Assembly (NCBI RefSeq): GCF_000745345.1 | Contig: NZ_JQNR01000003.1 | Span: 930,001-994,000, forward strand | Source of the DNA: Actinacidiphila yeochonensis CN732 | GTDB taxonomy: Bacteria; Actinomycetota; Actinomycetes; Streptomycetales; Streptomycetaceae | Reading direction: 5' to 3' | DNA length: 64,000 nucleotides | Shown: positions 35,448 to 44,611 of the stretch, in pieces | Layout of the letters: each line of letters begins with the position of its first letter | Numbering within the stretch: position 1 is the stretch's first letter | Program-made: the position numbers and the translations under genes | The notes under the pieces: generated by a model | What the model was told of the DNA's origin: nothing | What the model saw: the letters and a program-made list of their open reading frames with translations, nothing else | Database searches by the model: none

Positions 35448-35984
35448 TCAGGCTGATATGCCGTCGATCCGGGCCAGGGCGTCGTCCGCGCCGAAGGGTT
35501 GCAGGTAGGGCAGCCATCGGGGGTCCCGGTGGCCGGTCCCGATGATCCGCCAGGCCAGACCCGAGGGCGGCGCCGGTTGGTGGCGCAGCCGCCAGCCCAG
35601 CTCGGCGACGTGGCGGTCCGCCTTCACGTGGTTGCAGCGTCTGCACGCCGCGACCACGTTCTCCCAGGCGTGCTGGCCGCCCCGGCTGCGCGGGATGACG
35701 TGGTCGACGCTGGTGGCCGCCGCCCCGCAGTAGGCGCACTTCCCGCCGTCCCGGGCGAAGAGGGCCCGGCGGGTGAGCGGGACGGTGCCCCGGAAGGGCA
35801 CGCGGACGAACTTGGTGAGTTTCACGACACTCGGCGCGGGCAGCGCCTGGGTCTCGCTGTGCAGGTAGGCGCCGGATTCCTCCAGGCACACAGCCTTGTT
35901 GTTGAGCACGAGAATGAGTGCGCGGCGGAGTGGTACGACGCCGAGGGGCTCGTACGACGCGTTCAGGACCAGGACATGCGGCAC
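35448..35984 (-). CDS. HNH endonuclease family protein
   Basis: A 178-aa protein, HVLVLNASYEPLGVVPLRRA at the start, with a typical zinc-bound HNH module: CAYCG, then VDHVIPRSRGGQHAWENVV, then ACRRCNHVKADR. GTG 35984 lies five bases after AAGGAGG. Proteins of this exact build are single-copy and conserved in actinomycetes, so a house-keeping DNA-related role is more likely than restriction or homing; no methylase or intron is nearby. Confidence 0.9.
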   Translation of the reverse strand: MPHVLVLNASYEPLGVVPLRRALILVLNNKAVCLEESGAYLHSETQALPAPSVVKLTKFVRVPFRGTVPLTRRALFARDGGKCAYCGAAATSVDHVIPRSRGGQHAWENVVAACRRCNHVKADRHVAELGWRLRHQPAPPSGLAWRIIGTGHRDPRWLPYLQPFGADDALARIDGISA

Positions 35985-36136
35985 GGATGCCTCCTTGGGC
36001 GCCGGCGGCGCGTGGCTCGCGCCGGGACGTTCTGGCCTCAGTGTCCCCGGAAGGCGGGGGGACGCGCCACCATGCCGGTGTAACGGACCGGGGGTGTTTT
36101 GGGCCACAGGGCCGGGCGGAGCGGTCGGCCGGCGCA

Positions 36137-36228
36137 CCGTAGGCCACCAGGGCACCGCGCCGTAGGCCGCCAGGGCACCGGACCGTGGGCCGCCAGGGCA
36201 CCGCACCGTAGGCCGCCGCGGCGCCCCA
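36137..36228. repeat. 23-bp tandem repeat, four copies
   Basis: Units start at 36137, 36160, 36183 and 36206; each opens with CCGTAGGCC or CCGTGGGCC followed by GCCAGGGCACCG. The array lies in the 424-base gap 35985-36408 between the divergent HNH and MscS genes. Besides it, that gap holds a possible mscS -10 (TTAGAT at 36365) and the mscS ribosome site GGGGAGG. Confidence 0.85.
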
Positions 36229-36408
36229 GCGGCTGCCGCCCGCACCCGGCCCGGCACCGCGGCCGAGGCCCGGCAAGCCGCCCGACGTACCCGACGTGCG
36301 TTCGAAGACGGCACGAGAGGGCGCCCACCGGCATCGGCACGGTCGGGGCGGGGCGCGCTACGCCGTTAGATTGGGCCTTCCACAACCAGGACGGGGAGGT
36401 CACCGCCC

Positions 36409-37734
36409 GTGTCCACCGCGACACCTCACGCCGGCACGCCGCTCGACGCGGTGCCGCGCTCCGCCGCCCAGGCCAGTAGCTGGGTCGACGACAACTGGGC
36501 CGGCTGGCTCAGCGCGGGGCTGCGCATCCTGCTCATCGTGGCCATCGCCGTGGTCCTGCGCTCGGCCGTGCGCAAGACCCTCAGCCGGCTGATCGACCGG
36601 ATGAACCGGGGCGCGGAGGCCGCGGCCAACACGACGCTGGGCGGTCTGCTGGTCAACGCGGAGCGGCGCAAGCAGCGCAGCGAGGCGATCGGTTCGGTGC
36701 TGCGCAGCGTGGCGTCGTTCCTGATCCTGGGCACGGCGGCGCTGACGGTGCTCTCGGTGCTGAAGATCAACCTGGCGCCGCTGCTGGCCAGCGCCGGGGT
36801 GGCGGGCGTGGCCATCGGCTTCGGCGCCCGCAACCTGGTGACCGACTTCCTGTCCGGGGTGTTCATGATCCTGGAGGACCAGTACGGCGTGGGCGACGTG
36901 ATCGACGCGGGCGTCGCGAGCGGCACCGTGATAGAGGTCGGCCTGCGGGTCACCAAGCTGCGCGGCGACGGCGGCGAGATCTGGTACGTGCGCAACGGCG
37001 AGGTCAAGCGCATCGGCAACCTCAGCCAGGGCTGGGCCACCGCGTTGGTGGACGTCCAGGTCGGAGCGGGCGAGGATCTGGCGCGGGCCCGGTCGGTGAT
37101 CACCGCGACGGCCGAGGAGATGTCCAAGGAGGACCCCTGGGACGAGGTGCTGTGGGAGCCCGTGCGGGTGCTGGGTCTGGAGTCCGTGGGCCCGGACTCC
37201 GTCGTCGTCATGGTGCAGGCCCGCACCATGCCGGGCCAGGCAGCGGGGGTGGCCCGCGAACTGCGCTGGCGCCTCCGGCACGCGTTCGAGCGCGAGGGCA
37301 TCGAGATCACCGGTGGCCCGGTGGCCGGTGAGATCCCGGCTCAGGCCGGGGCGGCCGACGACGCGGGGCGGCGGCCGACGCGCCGGACGAGGAGGGCGGA
37401 GACGGCGGCGACGGCGGCGACGGCGACGGTGACGGAGCTTCTGGCGCTACCGGAGCCACCGTGCCCCGACCCACCGCCCGCGCGTCGGCCAACCGTTCCG
37501 GCGGCGACGGGGACGCCGGCGGCGCCTGACCGGCCTCGTACCGGCCTCGTACCGGCCTCGTACCGGCCGCATACCGGCCGCATACCGGCCGCATACCGGC
37601 CGCGGACAGCCTCCGACCGCTCCCGGAGCCGTCGACGGGCGCCTCCTGGCCTCCTCGCCCCCTCGCCGGCAGCCGGCCGGCGGCCCCCGGCCCCCGGCCG
37701 GCTCAGCTCGGCTTGGGGATCAGGGCCGAGCTGA
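36409..37734 (+). CDS. MscS-family mechanosensitive channel, tail probably out of frame
   Basis: Starts with GTG 36409 after GGGGAGG. Three transmembrane helices (residues about 30-50, 100-125 and 126-150) precede the MscS beta domain, with LASAGVAGVAIGFGARNLV as the pore helix. It opens under membrane tension to release osmolytes. After residue about 322 the open frame becomes Arg/Pro/Thr-rich, crosses a minisatellite and ends at 37734, inside the convergent glycosyltransferase gene. Adding one G to GCGGGGCG near 37366 instead gives a natural Asp/Gly-rich tail (APDEEGGDGGDGG ...) stopping at TGA 37527-37529. I believe that is the true end. Confidence 0.88.
   Translation: MSTATPHAGTPLDAVPRSAAQASSWVDDNWAGWLSAGLRILLIVAIAVVLRSAVRKTLSRLIDRMNRGAEAAANTTLGGLLVNAERRKQRSEAIGSVLRSVASFLILGTAALTVLSVLKINLAPLLASAGVAGVAIGFGARNLVTDFLSGVFMILEDQYGVGDVIDAGVASGTVIEVGLRVTKLRGDGGEIWYVRNGEVKRIGNLSQGWATALVDVQVGAGEDLARARSVITATAEEMSKEDPWDEVLWEPVRVLGLESVGPDSVVVMVQARTMPGQAAGVARELRWRLRHAFEREGIEITGGPVAGEIPAQAGAADDAGRRPTRRTRRAETAATAATATVTELLALPEPPCPDPPPARRPTVPAATGTPAAPDRPRTGLVPASYRPHTGRIPAAYRPRTASDRSRSRRRAPPGLLAPSPAAGRRPPAPGRLSSAWGSGPS
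37531..37596. repeat. 11-bp tandem repeat, six copies, after mscS
   Basis: Three copies of CGGCCTCGTAC (37531, 37542, 37553) are followed by three copies of CGGCCGCATAC (37564, 37575, 37586). It begins two bases after the probable true mscS stop. The clean switch from one variant to the other suggests separate local expansions. Confidence 0.92.
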
Positions 37735-39505
37735 TGGTCTCGGGGGTGCCGGTGACCGCGATCAGCACGAAGCGCGGGTGCTGCCCTCCCGGGTACGCGC
37801 GGTAGCCGCCGCTCGGCCGCAGCCGGTAGGTGGCGGAGGTGCGCGGGCGCAGGCTTCGGGGACCGGAGAGCGTGTCCCACCAGGCGGAGGCGCCCTGCCC
37901 GTAGCGGCTGGCGAAGTGCGGGACGAGCGTGGCCGCGCTGGTGTTGCGCACCCGTACGGTGACGCCGGACAACCCGTTCGGGTGACCTGGCGCGGCCTGC
38001 GGGGTGACCGTCATCCGCAGCGGCGGCGGGCTGGCCGCGGCCACCACCGTGCTCAGCAGCGCGGGTACCAGCAGCCCGCCGGCGAGCGCGGCCTTGGCGC
38101 GGGGCGAGCGCAGCCCGCGGGGCAGCCGGGGCTGCCAGGCCCTGGCCAGCGCCGCCCTCGGCACGGTCGCGGCGGCGGCCAGCCACAGCGGCGTCATCAT
38201 CAGGTAGTAGCCGTCCTGCGAGCGGGTGGCGAGGTAGAACGCCAGCCAGGGCAGCACGGTCAGTGCCGGGCCGAGCCGGCGCATGAAGAGGACGGTCGCC
38301 GCGAGCAGCCCCAGCAGAAGCAGCACGCTGGCGTAGGAGTAGAAGCTGAGCCGGCTGCTGCCGTCGGTGAGGTAGTACGAGATGCCCATCAGCCCCTGGC
38401 CGTGCAGGATCGCCTTCTGGGTGAGCGGCAGCAGCAGTCCGCCCGCCCACGCCCTGGGCGCCTGCGCGGCCGGATAGGCGTTGACCAGGGCGAACACCAG
38501 CAGAGCGATCCCGGTGTAGCGCGCCACCACCGCGCGCGCCGGACGTCCGCCCAGCTCGCCACGGCGCACCGCGTACAAGCCGGCCAGCAGGAACGGCACG
38601 AGGAACCAGGCGAGCTGCTGTGTGGCGCAGGCCGCGCCCAGGCACACCGCCCGCAGCACGCCCGCGCGGCCCAGCCGCCCGCCCGCGCCGGTCCGCGTCC
38701 ATCCCACGGCCACCGGTACCAGCAGCGCCACCGCCACGACCGCCGGGTAGCCGTCGCGCGCGTACCCGGGCAGCAGGCCGAAGCCGAGGCAGACGGCGGT
38801 GGCCGCGGACCGCCACAGGGCGGGCAGCAGCACCCACAGCGCGCACGTCCCCGCCAGCAGCGCCGCGGTCGACACGATGGTCGCGGCGGTCGGGCCGTGC
38901 ACCACCGCCCGTACCGGGGCGGTCAGCAGCGGGGCGAGCGGCGGGTAGCCGAAGGTGTAGTCGGCGCTGCCGTCCATGGTCTTGGTCAGCGCCGCCCGGC
39001 CGTGGAAGATCCACGGCCACGCCTGCCCGTAGACCGGCCGGCCGTGGTCGATCGCGTCGGCCGCCTGGGCGGTCAGCGCGGCCTCGTCGGTGGCACCGTG
39101 GAACAGCATCCAGCCGACGACGACGAGGGCGACGGCCATGGCCAGCACCACCGCGTCGACCACGACCAGGGCCCGCCGTGTCCGCACGGTCAGCGTGAGG
39201 ACGCCGGCGGCGAGGATGCCGCCGTACACCAGGCTGATGCCGGCGGCGGTCGCCAGGTGGTCGGGGACCGCGTCCGTCCAGGTGCCGCGGGTGCCGATGA
39301 ACAGGCTGATCACCGCGATCAGGGTCATGCCGCGGTGCGCCTGCGCCGGGGCCGCGTCGTCCTGGCCGAGGCCCCGGCCGCGCAGCGCCGCCGCCGCCAG
39401 GCCGAGCACGGTGGACGGCGCCGGGTAGGCGTCGGGGTCCGTCACGGTGGTCGATCTCGCCGGTACCGGGCTCGGCACGGCTCCGGGTTCGCCGTGGTCC
39501 GCCAT
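37703..39505 (-). CDS. Polytopic membrane glycosyltransferase, GT87/mannosyltransferase-like
   Basis: A 600-aa protein with about eleven or more transmembrane helices. The first loop carries acidic and aromatic residues (DHGRPVYGQAWPWIFHG, GYPPLAPLLTAPVRAVV), as in GT-C enzymes using polyprenyl-phosphate sugars. The last 130 residues, beginning SPPPLRMTVTPQ, look like an extracytoplasmic beta domain. The first 45 residues before the helices are polar and Pro-rich. ATG 39505 follows GAGAGGA; GTG 39508 is one codon upstream. The sugar and acceptor are unknown. Confidence 0.82.
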   Translation of the reverse strand: MADHGEPGAVPSPVPARSTTVTDPDAYPAPSTVLGLAAAALRGRGLGQDDAAPAQAHRGMTLIAVISLFIGTRGTWTDAVPDHLATAAGISLVYGGILAAGVLTLTVRTRRALVVVDAVVLAMAVALVVVGWMLFHGATDEAALTAQAADAIDHGRPVYGQAWPWIFHGRAALTKTMDGSADYTFGYPPLAPLLTAPVRAVVHGPTAATIVSTAALLAGTCALWVLLPALWRSAATAVCLGFGLLPGYARDGYPAVVAVALLVPVAVGWTRTGAGGRLGRAGVLRAVCLGAACATQQLAWFLVPFLLAGLYAVRRGELGGRPARAVVARYTGIALLVFALVNAYPAAQAPRAWAGGLLLPLTQKAILHGQGLMGISYYLTDGSSRLSFYSYASVLLLLGLLAATVLFMRRLGPALTVLPWLAFYLATRSQDGYYLMMTPLWLAAAATVPRAALARAWQPRLPRGLRSPRAKAALAGGLLVPALLSTVVAAASPPPLRMTVTPQAAPGHPNGLSGVTVRVRNTSAATLVPHFASRYGQGASAWWDTLSGPRSLRPRTSATYRLRPSGGYRAYPGGQHPRFVLIAVTGTPETISSALIPKPS

Positions 39506-39890
39506 CACGTCAGGTCCTCTCCCCTCCGGCCGCGGGCCCTGCGTGGGTAACGAGGCCGCCACGGCACACCAGCAACCCGGAAGACAGGCGACACGTCCGG
39601 ATGGTTGCTCAGGAATGGCCACACAGTGAACGGAGCCCGACCCTCCGTGCGTAAGGGCGGACGGCTCCATGAGAAGCCACCCCCGCCCGCCCCGCATCCC
39701 GGTCGCGCGGCCCAACCCGCCGCCCGCCCGGAGGGGAGCCGCGCCCGCCCGAGCCGCCGCCAGGACCGTCCCCGCCCCGCACACTCCCCGCCGGCTCCCC
39801 TGCCTTGCCCCCCGTCAACTCCCCTGCCCGCTCCCCGCCTGCTCCCCGGCCCGCCCCCGCCCGGGAGACGGCCGCGGAGACACCGCAGAA

Positions 39891-39934
39891 GAGCCCGCGG
39901 AGAGCCCGCGGAGAGGACGCGGCGAGGATGCGGA
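39891..39934. repeat. 11-bp tandem repeat, four copies
   Basis: GAGCCCGCGGA appears twice, then GAGGACGCGGC and GAGGATGCGGA. The array lies in the 536-base gap 39506-40041 between the divergent glycosyltransferase and reductase genes. That gap is otherwise C-rich and shows no supported gene. Confidence 0.8.
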
Positions 39935-40041
39935 GGCACCGTGCCCTCGGCGCGTCCCCGTCCGCCCGGGCGTCCGGCGGCCATCCGGGCGACACGGCGC
40001 CCCGCACGGGGCCGGCCGCCCCGCCCCGTACGCTCGGGCAC

Positions 40042-40823
40042 GTGGCAGGCGACAGCGGCGTGGGCGAGGACGGGGGCCGGGCATCCGGCGGGCGGGGGCG
40101 GGGGCCTGGGACGTGTACGGGCCGGGCCGGCCGCCGACCCCCGGCGGCCGGCCCTACGTGCTGCTCTCGGCCGCCGTGTCCCTCGACGGGCGGCTGGACG
40201 ACGCCTCGCCCGAGCGCCTACTGCTCAGCGGGCCGGAGGACTTCGCCCGGGTGGACGAGGTGCGCGCCGGCAGCGACGCGATCCTGGTGGGGGCCTCGAC
40301 GCTGCGCAAGGACAACCCACGGCTGCTGGTCAACGACCCGGCGCGGCGGGCCCGCCGGGTGGCCGAGGGCCGGCCCGAGCAGCCGCTGCGGGTGACCGTC
40401 ACGGGCGGCGGCGACCTGGACCCGGAGCTGCGGTTCTGGCACCACGGCGGAGAGCGGCTGGTCCTCACCCGCGACGGTGCCGCCGAGGGGCTGCGGGCGC
40501 GGCTGGCGGGCCTCGCAGAGGTCGCTCCGACCGGGCCCGAACTGGACTGGGGGCGGGTGCTGGACGAGCTCGGCCGCCGGGGGGTGCGCCGGCTGATGGT
40601 CGAGGGCGGCGGCAGCGTGCACACCCAGTTGCTGGCGCTGGACCTCGCCGACGAGCTGCACGTGGCCGTCGCGCCGCTGGTCGTGGGCGAGGAGGACGCG
40701 CCGCGCTTCCTGCGCCCGGCGCACTACCCTGGCCGTTCCGCCGCCCGGATGCGCCTGGTGGAGGCCCGGCCGGTGGGCGACACCGTCCTGCTCCGCTACG
40801 CACCGAAGGACCGCACCCCGTGA
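40042..40823 (+). CDS. RibD C-terminal-type reductase (pyrimidine reductase), probable frameshift near the 5' end
   Basis: A dihydrofolate-reductase-fold protein similar to the reductase half of RibD, which reduces the ribosyl group of the pyrimidine intermediate in riboflavin synthesis: YVLLSAAVSLDGRLDDASPERLLLS, then ILVGASTLRKDNPRLL, GRRGVRRLMVEGGGSVHTQL and ADELHVAVAPLVVG. The GTG at 40042 (VAGDSGVGEDGG) is in another frame from the body; one extra G in the G-rich stretch 40085-40105 would join them. Without correction the first in-frame start is GTG 40113. Its stop overlaps the start of the deaminase gene by GTGA. Confidence 0.82.
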
Positions 40824-41365
40824 CCGATCCCGTCCCCGGCCCGACGCCCGACCCGACGCCCGGCCCGACAAGCTCCCCCGTCCGCACCGCCTCCGGCCCG
40901 AGCCAACACGAGCGGGACCTGCGCTGGATGCGGCGCGCGATCGAGCTCTCCCGGCGCTGTCCGCCGGCCGAGGGCGCCTACTCGGTCGGCGCGGTGGTCG
41001 TCGGCGCGGACGGCACGGAACTGGCGACCGGGTTCAGCCGTGAGGGTGATCCGGTGGTGCACGCCGAGGAGTCGGCGCTCGCCAAGCTGCCGGCCGGCGA
41101 CCCCCGGCTGGCCGGGGCGACCGTCTACAGCACGCTGGAGCCCTGCTCCCAGCGGGCGTCCCGACCGCTGCCCTGCACCCGGCTGATCCTGGCCGCGGGG
41201 GTGCCCCGGGTGGTGGTGGCCTGGCGCGAGCCGAGCCTGTTCGTGGCCGACTGCGTGGGCGTGGAGCTGCTGCGGGAGGCAGGCGTCGAGGTGGTGGAGC
41301 TGCCGGAGCTGGCCGAGGAGGCCATGGCGGTCAACGCCCACCTCCGGCTGGACGGCGACTCCTGA
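40820..41365 (+). CDS. RibD N-terminal-type pyrimidine deaminase
   Basis: A 181-aa cytidine-deaminase-fold protein with zinc site HAEESAL and PCSQRASRPLPC; the usual PCxxxGxxPPC glycine is changed to Arg-Ala-Ser. It corresponds to the deaminase half of RibD, while the preceding gene encodes the reductase half, so the two RibD activities are split and in reverse order to the E. coli fusion. GTG 40820 overlaps the upstream stop, implying translational coupling. The first 30 residues are Pro/Thr repeats (PGPTPDPTPGP). A role in riboflavin or a deazaflavin-like pathway is inferred. Confidence 0.85.
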   Translation: MTDPVPGPTPDPTPGPTSSPVRTASGPSQHERDLRWMRRAIELSRRCPPAEGAYSVGAVVVGADGTELATGFSREGDPVVHAEESALAKLPAGDPRLAGATVYSTLEPCSQRASRPLPCTRLILAAGVPRVVVAWREPSLFVADCVGVELLREAGVEVVELPELAEEAMAVNAHLRLDGDS

Positions 41366-41366
41366 C

Positions 41367-41451
41367 CCGAACGGCCCCGAACGGCCCGAACGATCACGAA
41401 CGGCCGAACGAGCCGAACGAGCCGAACGGCCGAACGAGCCGAACGGCCCGC
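41367..41451. repeat. 8-10-bp repeat based on CCGAACG
   Basis: About nine units of CCGAACGGC, CGAACGAGC and variants follow the deaminase stop. The rest of the gap up to csnR (41452-41689) shows no gene and leads to the CsnR box. Confidence 0.8.
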
Positions 41452-41689
41452 ACGTCGCCCAGGACCCGCGAGGCCGCGTCCGCTGCGGGAGGCAACCGGT
41501 CCGGTCCCGCCGGGAGCCCCCCGGCAGCGCACCCCCGCCCGATGCCTGACGACTCGTCACATCGCCTGACGGCTGCGCGCGTACCGGCCCCGCAGCCGGG
41601 TACGGGTACGTCGGCGCGGCGGCTCGCCGCGCCCGCGCCCGCGGACCCTTGACGCTCCAGTGACGGCGGGCCTACCTTGGCGTTCGCCA

Positions 41690-41706
41690 TTAGGAAACCT
41701 TCCTAA
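41690..41706. promoter_or_regulatory. CsnR operator, 7-bp perfect inverted repeat
   Basis: TTAGGAA-ACC-TTCCTAA, centred 35 bases before the csnR start. It matches what I remember of the palindromic CsnR box in front of csnR in S. coelicolor and related species. Binding would repress the whole csnR-csnK unit; release by chitosan-derived oligosaccharides is known for the family. No second copy is seen before csnE. Confidence 0.85.
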
Positions 41707-41732
41707 CAGTGAGCTGCGAAAGGATGGCGCGT

Positions 41733-42950
41733 ATGGCTGGCACCCCCGGAACCCCGCGCGTCCTGCGCGCCATGAACGACCGCGCCGCGCTCGACCTCCT
41801 GCTGGAGCACGGCACCCTCTCCCGCACCCGGATCGGCAAGCTGACCGGGCTGTCGAAGCCGACCGCGTCGCAGCTGCTCGCGCGGCTGGAGGCGGCCGGG
41901 CTGGTGCTGGCCACCGGTACCACCGCCGGCCGGCCCGGGCCCAACGCGCAGCTGTACTCGGTGAACCCGGAGTCGGCGTACGTGGCCGGCCTGGACGTGA
42001 ACACCGAGCGGATCAGGGCGGCCGTCGCCGACATCACCGGCCGTACCGTCGGCAGCTTCCGGCTGGCCACGCCGGGGCACCGGGCCGGCAGCGCCGTCGC
42101 CCAGGTCGTGGAGGCGCTGGACGGCGCGGTGAAGGCGGCCGGGCTCAGCCGCGCCGCCCTGCACCGGGTGGTGATCGGCACACCGGGCGCCTTCGACCCG
42201 AGCACCGGGCGGCTGCGGTACGCCAGCCACCTCCCCGGCTGGCACGCGCCCACGCTGCTGGACGAGTTGGCCGCCGCGCTGCCGATGCCGCTGGAGTACG
42301 ACAACGACGTGAACCTCGCGGCCGTCGCCGAGCAGCGGATCGGCGCGGCCCGCGGACACGGCGACTTCGTACTGCTGTGGAACGAGGAGGGCATCGGCGC
42401 GGCCCTCGTCATCGGCGGCCGGCTGCACCGGGGTTGGACCGGCGGCGCCGGTGAGGTCGGCTTCCTGCCGGTGCCCGGCACCCCGCTGGTGCGCAACGTG
42501 GCGCGCGCCAACAACGGCGGCTTCCAGGAGCTGGCCGGGTGCAACGCCGTGCTGCGGATCGCCCGGGAGCTGGGGCTCGACCTGCCCTCGGGCAGCCAGG
42601 AGGACGCCGCCGCCGAACTGCTCCGTACCGCCGCGGCCGGGTACACGCGGGGCGGCCCGGAGGCCGAGGACCCGTACGCCGCGCTGCTGGCCCGCTGCGC
42701 CACCGGCCACGCGATCGGACTGGCCTCCATCGTCGCCGTGCTGGACCCGGAGCTGATCGTGCTGGCCGGCCGGGTCACCCTCGCGGGAGGCGAGCCGCTG
42801 CGCGCGATGATCCAGGCCGAGCTGGCCGAACTGGCCGTCCCCAGGCCCCGGCTGGTGCTCGGCACCGCCGCGGGACACCCCGTCCTCAGCGGGGCGCTGG
42901 AGAGCGCGCTCGCCACCACCCGGGACGAGGTGTTCGACACGGCACGCTGA
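41733..42950 (+). CDS. csnR: ROK-family repressor CsnR
   Basis: A 405-aa ROK repressor: winged helix-turn-helix at residues 10-70 (LLLEHGTLSRTRIGKLTGLS, KPTASQLLARLEAAGL), then a sugar-kinase-like ROK domain (YVAGLDVNTERIRAAVADITG and VIGTPGAFDP). The usual ROK zinc motif CxCGxxGC is not present, so it is probably not a kinase. ATG 41733 follows GAAAGGA by eight bases. Position directly behind the palindrome and in front of a chitosan-oligosaccharide transport operon gives the assignment. Confidence 0.93.
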   Translation: MAGTPGTPRVLRAMNDRAALDLLLEHGTLSRTRIGKLTGLSKPTASQLLARLEAAGLVLATGTTAGRPGPNAQLYSVNPESAYVAGLDVNTERIRAAVADITGRTVGSFRLATPGHRAGSAVAQVVEALDGAVKAAGLSRAALHRVVIGTPGAFDPSTGRLRYASHLPGWHAPTLLDELAAALPMPLEYDNDVNLAAVAEQRIGAARGHGDFVLLWNEEGIGAALVIGGRLHRGWTGGAGEVGFLPVPGTPLVRNVARANNGGFQELAGCNAVLRIARELGLDLPSGSQEDAAAELLRTAAAGYTRGGPEAEDPYAALLARCATGHAIGLASIVAVLDPELIVLAGRVTLAGGEPLRAMIQAELAELAVPRPRLVLGTAAGHPVLSGALESALATTRDEVFDTAR

Positions 42951-43044
42951 ACCACCCGGCCCGCCCAGCCCGCAGGCGCCGTACGACCCCGTACCAGCAG
43001 CAGCCCGTCAGCAACCCGGTCGTCCCCGCGGCCCGTCCGCGCCC

Positions 43045-43197
43045 CGCAGTTCTCCGCAGTTCTCCGCAGTTCCCCCGCAACCCAGCGGAACCGCACCCTC
43101 CGCGGTCCCGTCGGCACCGCACACCCTCGGCAAGCCCGCCGCCCGCCCGCCGCCCGCCCGGCCCCGCTCAGCACCCCTCAGCACCCCTCAGCACCCG
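43045..43197. repeat. Two 10-bp repeat arrays before csnE
   Basis: CGCAGTTCTC is repeated at 43045, 43055 and 43065, and TCAGCACCCC at 43168, 43178 and 43188. They occupy the 326-base gap 42951-43276 between csnR and csnE. The gap has no palindrome and no supported gene. Confidence 0.85.
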
Positions 43198-43276
43198 CCC
43201 CGGCACACCCCCGGCGCCCTCCCGGCGCCGTCTCGACGCACCCTCGCACCCTCGCACCGAACCGGAGGAAAGCGCA

Positions 43277-44611
43277 GTGTCCCGACTGTCGAAGGCCGCC
43301 GCCCTCGCGGCGTCCGCCGCCGCCCTCGCCCTGCTGGCGAGCGCGTGTACCGGCCAGAGCTCGCCCGGTGCCACCGACGACGCGAGCAAGGACGTGACCA
43401 TCACCTTCTGGCACGGCTGGTCCGCGCCCAGCGAGTTGAAGGCGGTCAACGCCGACGTCGCCCGGTTCGAGAAGCTGCACCCGAACATCCACGTCAAGGT
43501 GCAGGGGAACATCACCGACGACAAGATCAACCAGGCGCTGCGGGCCGGCGGCCCCACCGCGCCGGACGTGGTCTCCTCCTTCACCACCGACAACGTCGGG
43601 CAGTTCTGCTCCTCGGGCGCCTTCGCCGACCTCTCGCCCTTCCTCGCCAAGGACCGGATCGACCCGGCCGCCACCTTCCCGAAGCCGATGCTGGAGTACA
43701 CCCAGTACCAGGGCAAGCGGTGCGCGCTGCCCCTGCTCGGGGACGCCTACGGCCTCTACTACAACACCAAGGAGTTCGCAGCCGCCGGGATCAGCGGGCC
43801 GCCGAAGACCCTCTCGGAGTTCGACGCGGACGCCGTGAAGCTCACCAGGTCCACCGCGGGCGGCTACAGCCGGCTCGGCTACATGCCCGACTTCCACGGC
43901 TACGAGTCCGTCCCGGGCCACCTGGCGGCGCAGTGGGGCGTGAGGTACTTCGACGCCGCCGGAAAGTCCCAGGTCGCCAAGGACCCCGGCTTCGCGGCGA
44001 TGTTCGGCTGGCAGCAGCGACTGATCGCGTCCCTGGGCGGGTTCGCGAAGCTGGAGAAGTACCGCTCCGGCTTCGGCGACGAGTTCGGCGCGAAGAACCC
44101 GCTGCAGACCGGCCAGGTGGCGATGGGCATCGACGGCGAGTGGCGGATGGGCATGGCGCGCGCCGCCGGCATGAAGGACCTGGCCGTGGCGCCGTTCCCG
44201 GTCCCCGACGACCAGGCGTCCACGTACGGCAAGGGCTACATCACCGGCACCATCACCGGCATCGCGGCCACCAGCACCAAGAAGAACGCCGCCTGGGAGC
44301 TGGTGAAGTTCATGACCACCGACACCGACGCGGTGGTCTCCTTCGCCAACGCCATCCACAACGTGCCCTCCACTCTGGCCGCGTTGAAGTCGCCGAAGCT
44401 CGACCCCGACCCGGCCTTCCGCACGTTCATCGGCATCGCGCAGAACCCCGGCAGCACCACCACCCCGCCGAGCGTCAACGGCGGCGCCTACCAGGTCACC
44501 CTCCAGGACTTCGGCTACGCGTACGAGTCCGGCAAGGCCAAGGACCTCAGGGCAGGGCTCGCGGGCGTGGACCAGCAGGTCGACAAGGACATCGCGCAGG
44601 CCCAGGGATGA
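43277..44611 (+). CDS. csnE: ABC transporter sugar-binding lipoprotein CsnE
   Basis: A 444-aa CUT1-type solute-binding protein. The N-terminus is a lipoprotein signal with lipobox ASAC and Cys24 as the lipidated residue. The mature protein begins with a Ser/Asp linker, then DVTITFWHGWSAPSEL, the usual family opening. GTG 43277 follows GGAGGAAA. It should capture chitosan-derived glucosamine oligosaccharides outside the membrane. The stop overlaps csnF by ATGA. Confidence 0.93.
   Translation: MSRLSKAAALAASAAALALLASACTGQSSPGATDDASKDVTITFWHGWSAPSELKAVNADVARFEKLHPNIHVKVQGNITDDKINQALRAGGPTAPDVVSSFTTDNVGQFCSSGAFADLSPFLAKDRIDPAATFPKPMLEYTQYQGKRCALPLLGDAYGLYYNTKEFAAAGISGPPKTLSEFDADAVKLTRSTAGGYSRLGYMPDFHGYESVPGHLAAQWGVRYFDAAGKSQVAKDPGFAAMFGWQQRLIASLGGFAKLEKYRSGFGDEFGAKNPLQTGQVAMGIDGEWRMGMARAAGMKDLAVAPFPVPDDQASTYGKGYITGTITGIAATSTKKNAAWELVKFMTTDTDAVVSFANAIHNVPSTLAALKSPKLDPDPAFRTFIGIAQNPGSTTTPPSVNGGAYQVTLQDFGYAYESGKAKDLRAGLAGVDQQVDKDIAQAQG

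Noticed and set aside
36137-36228. CRISPR array
   Set aside because: The 23-bp units are directly adjacent, without unique spacers, and no cas genes are seen.
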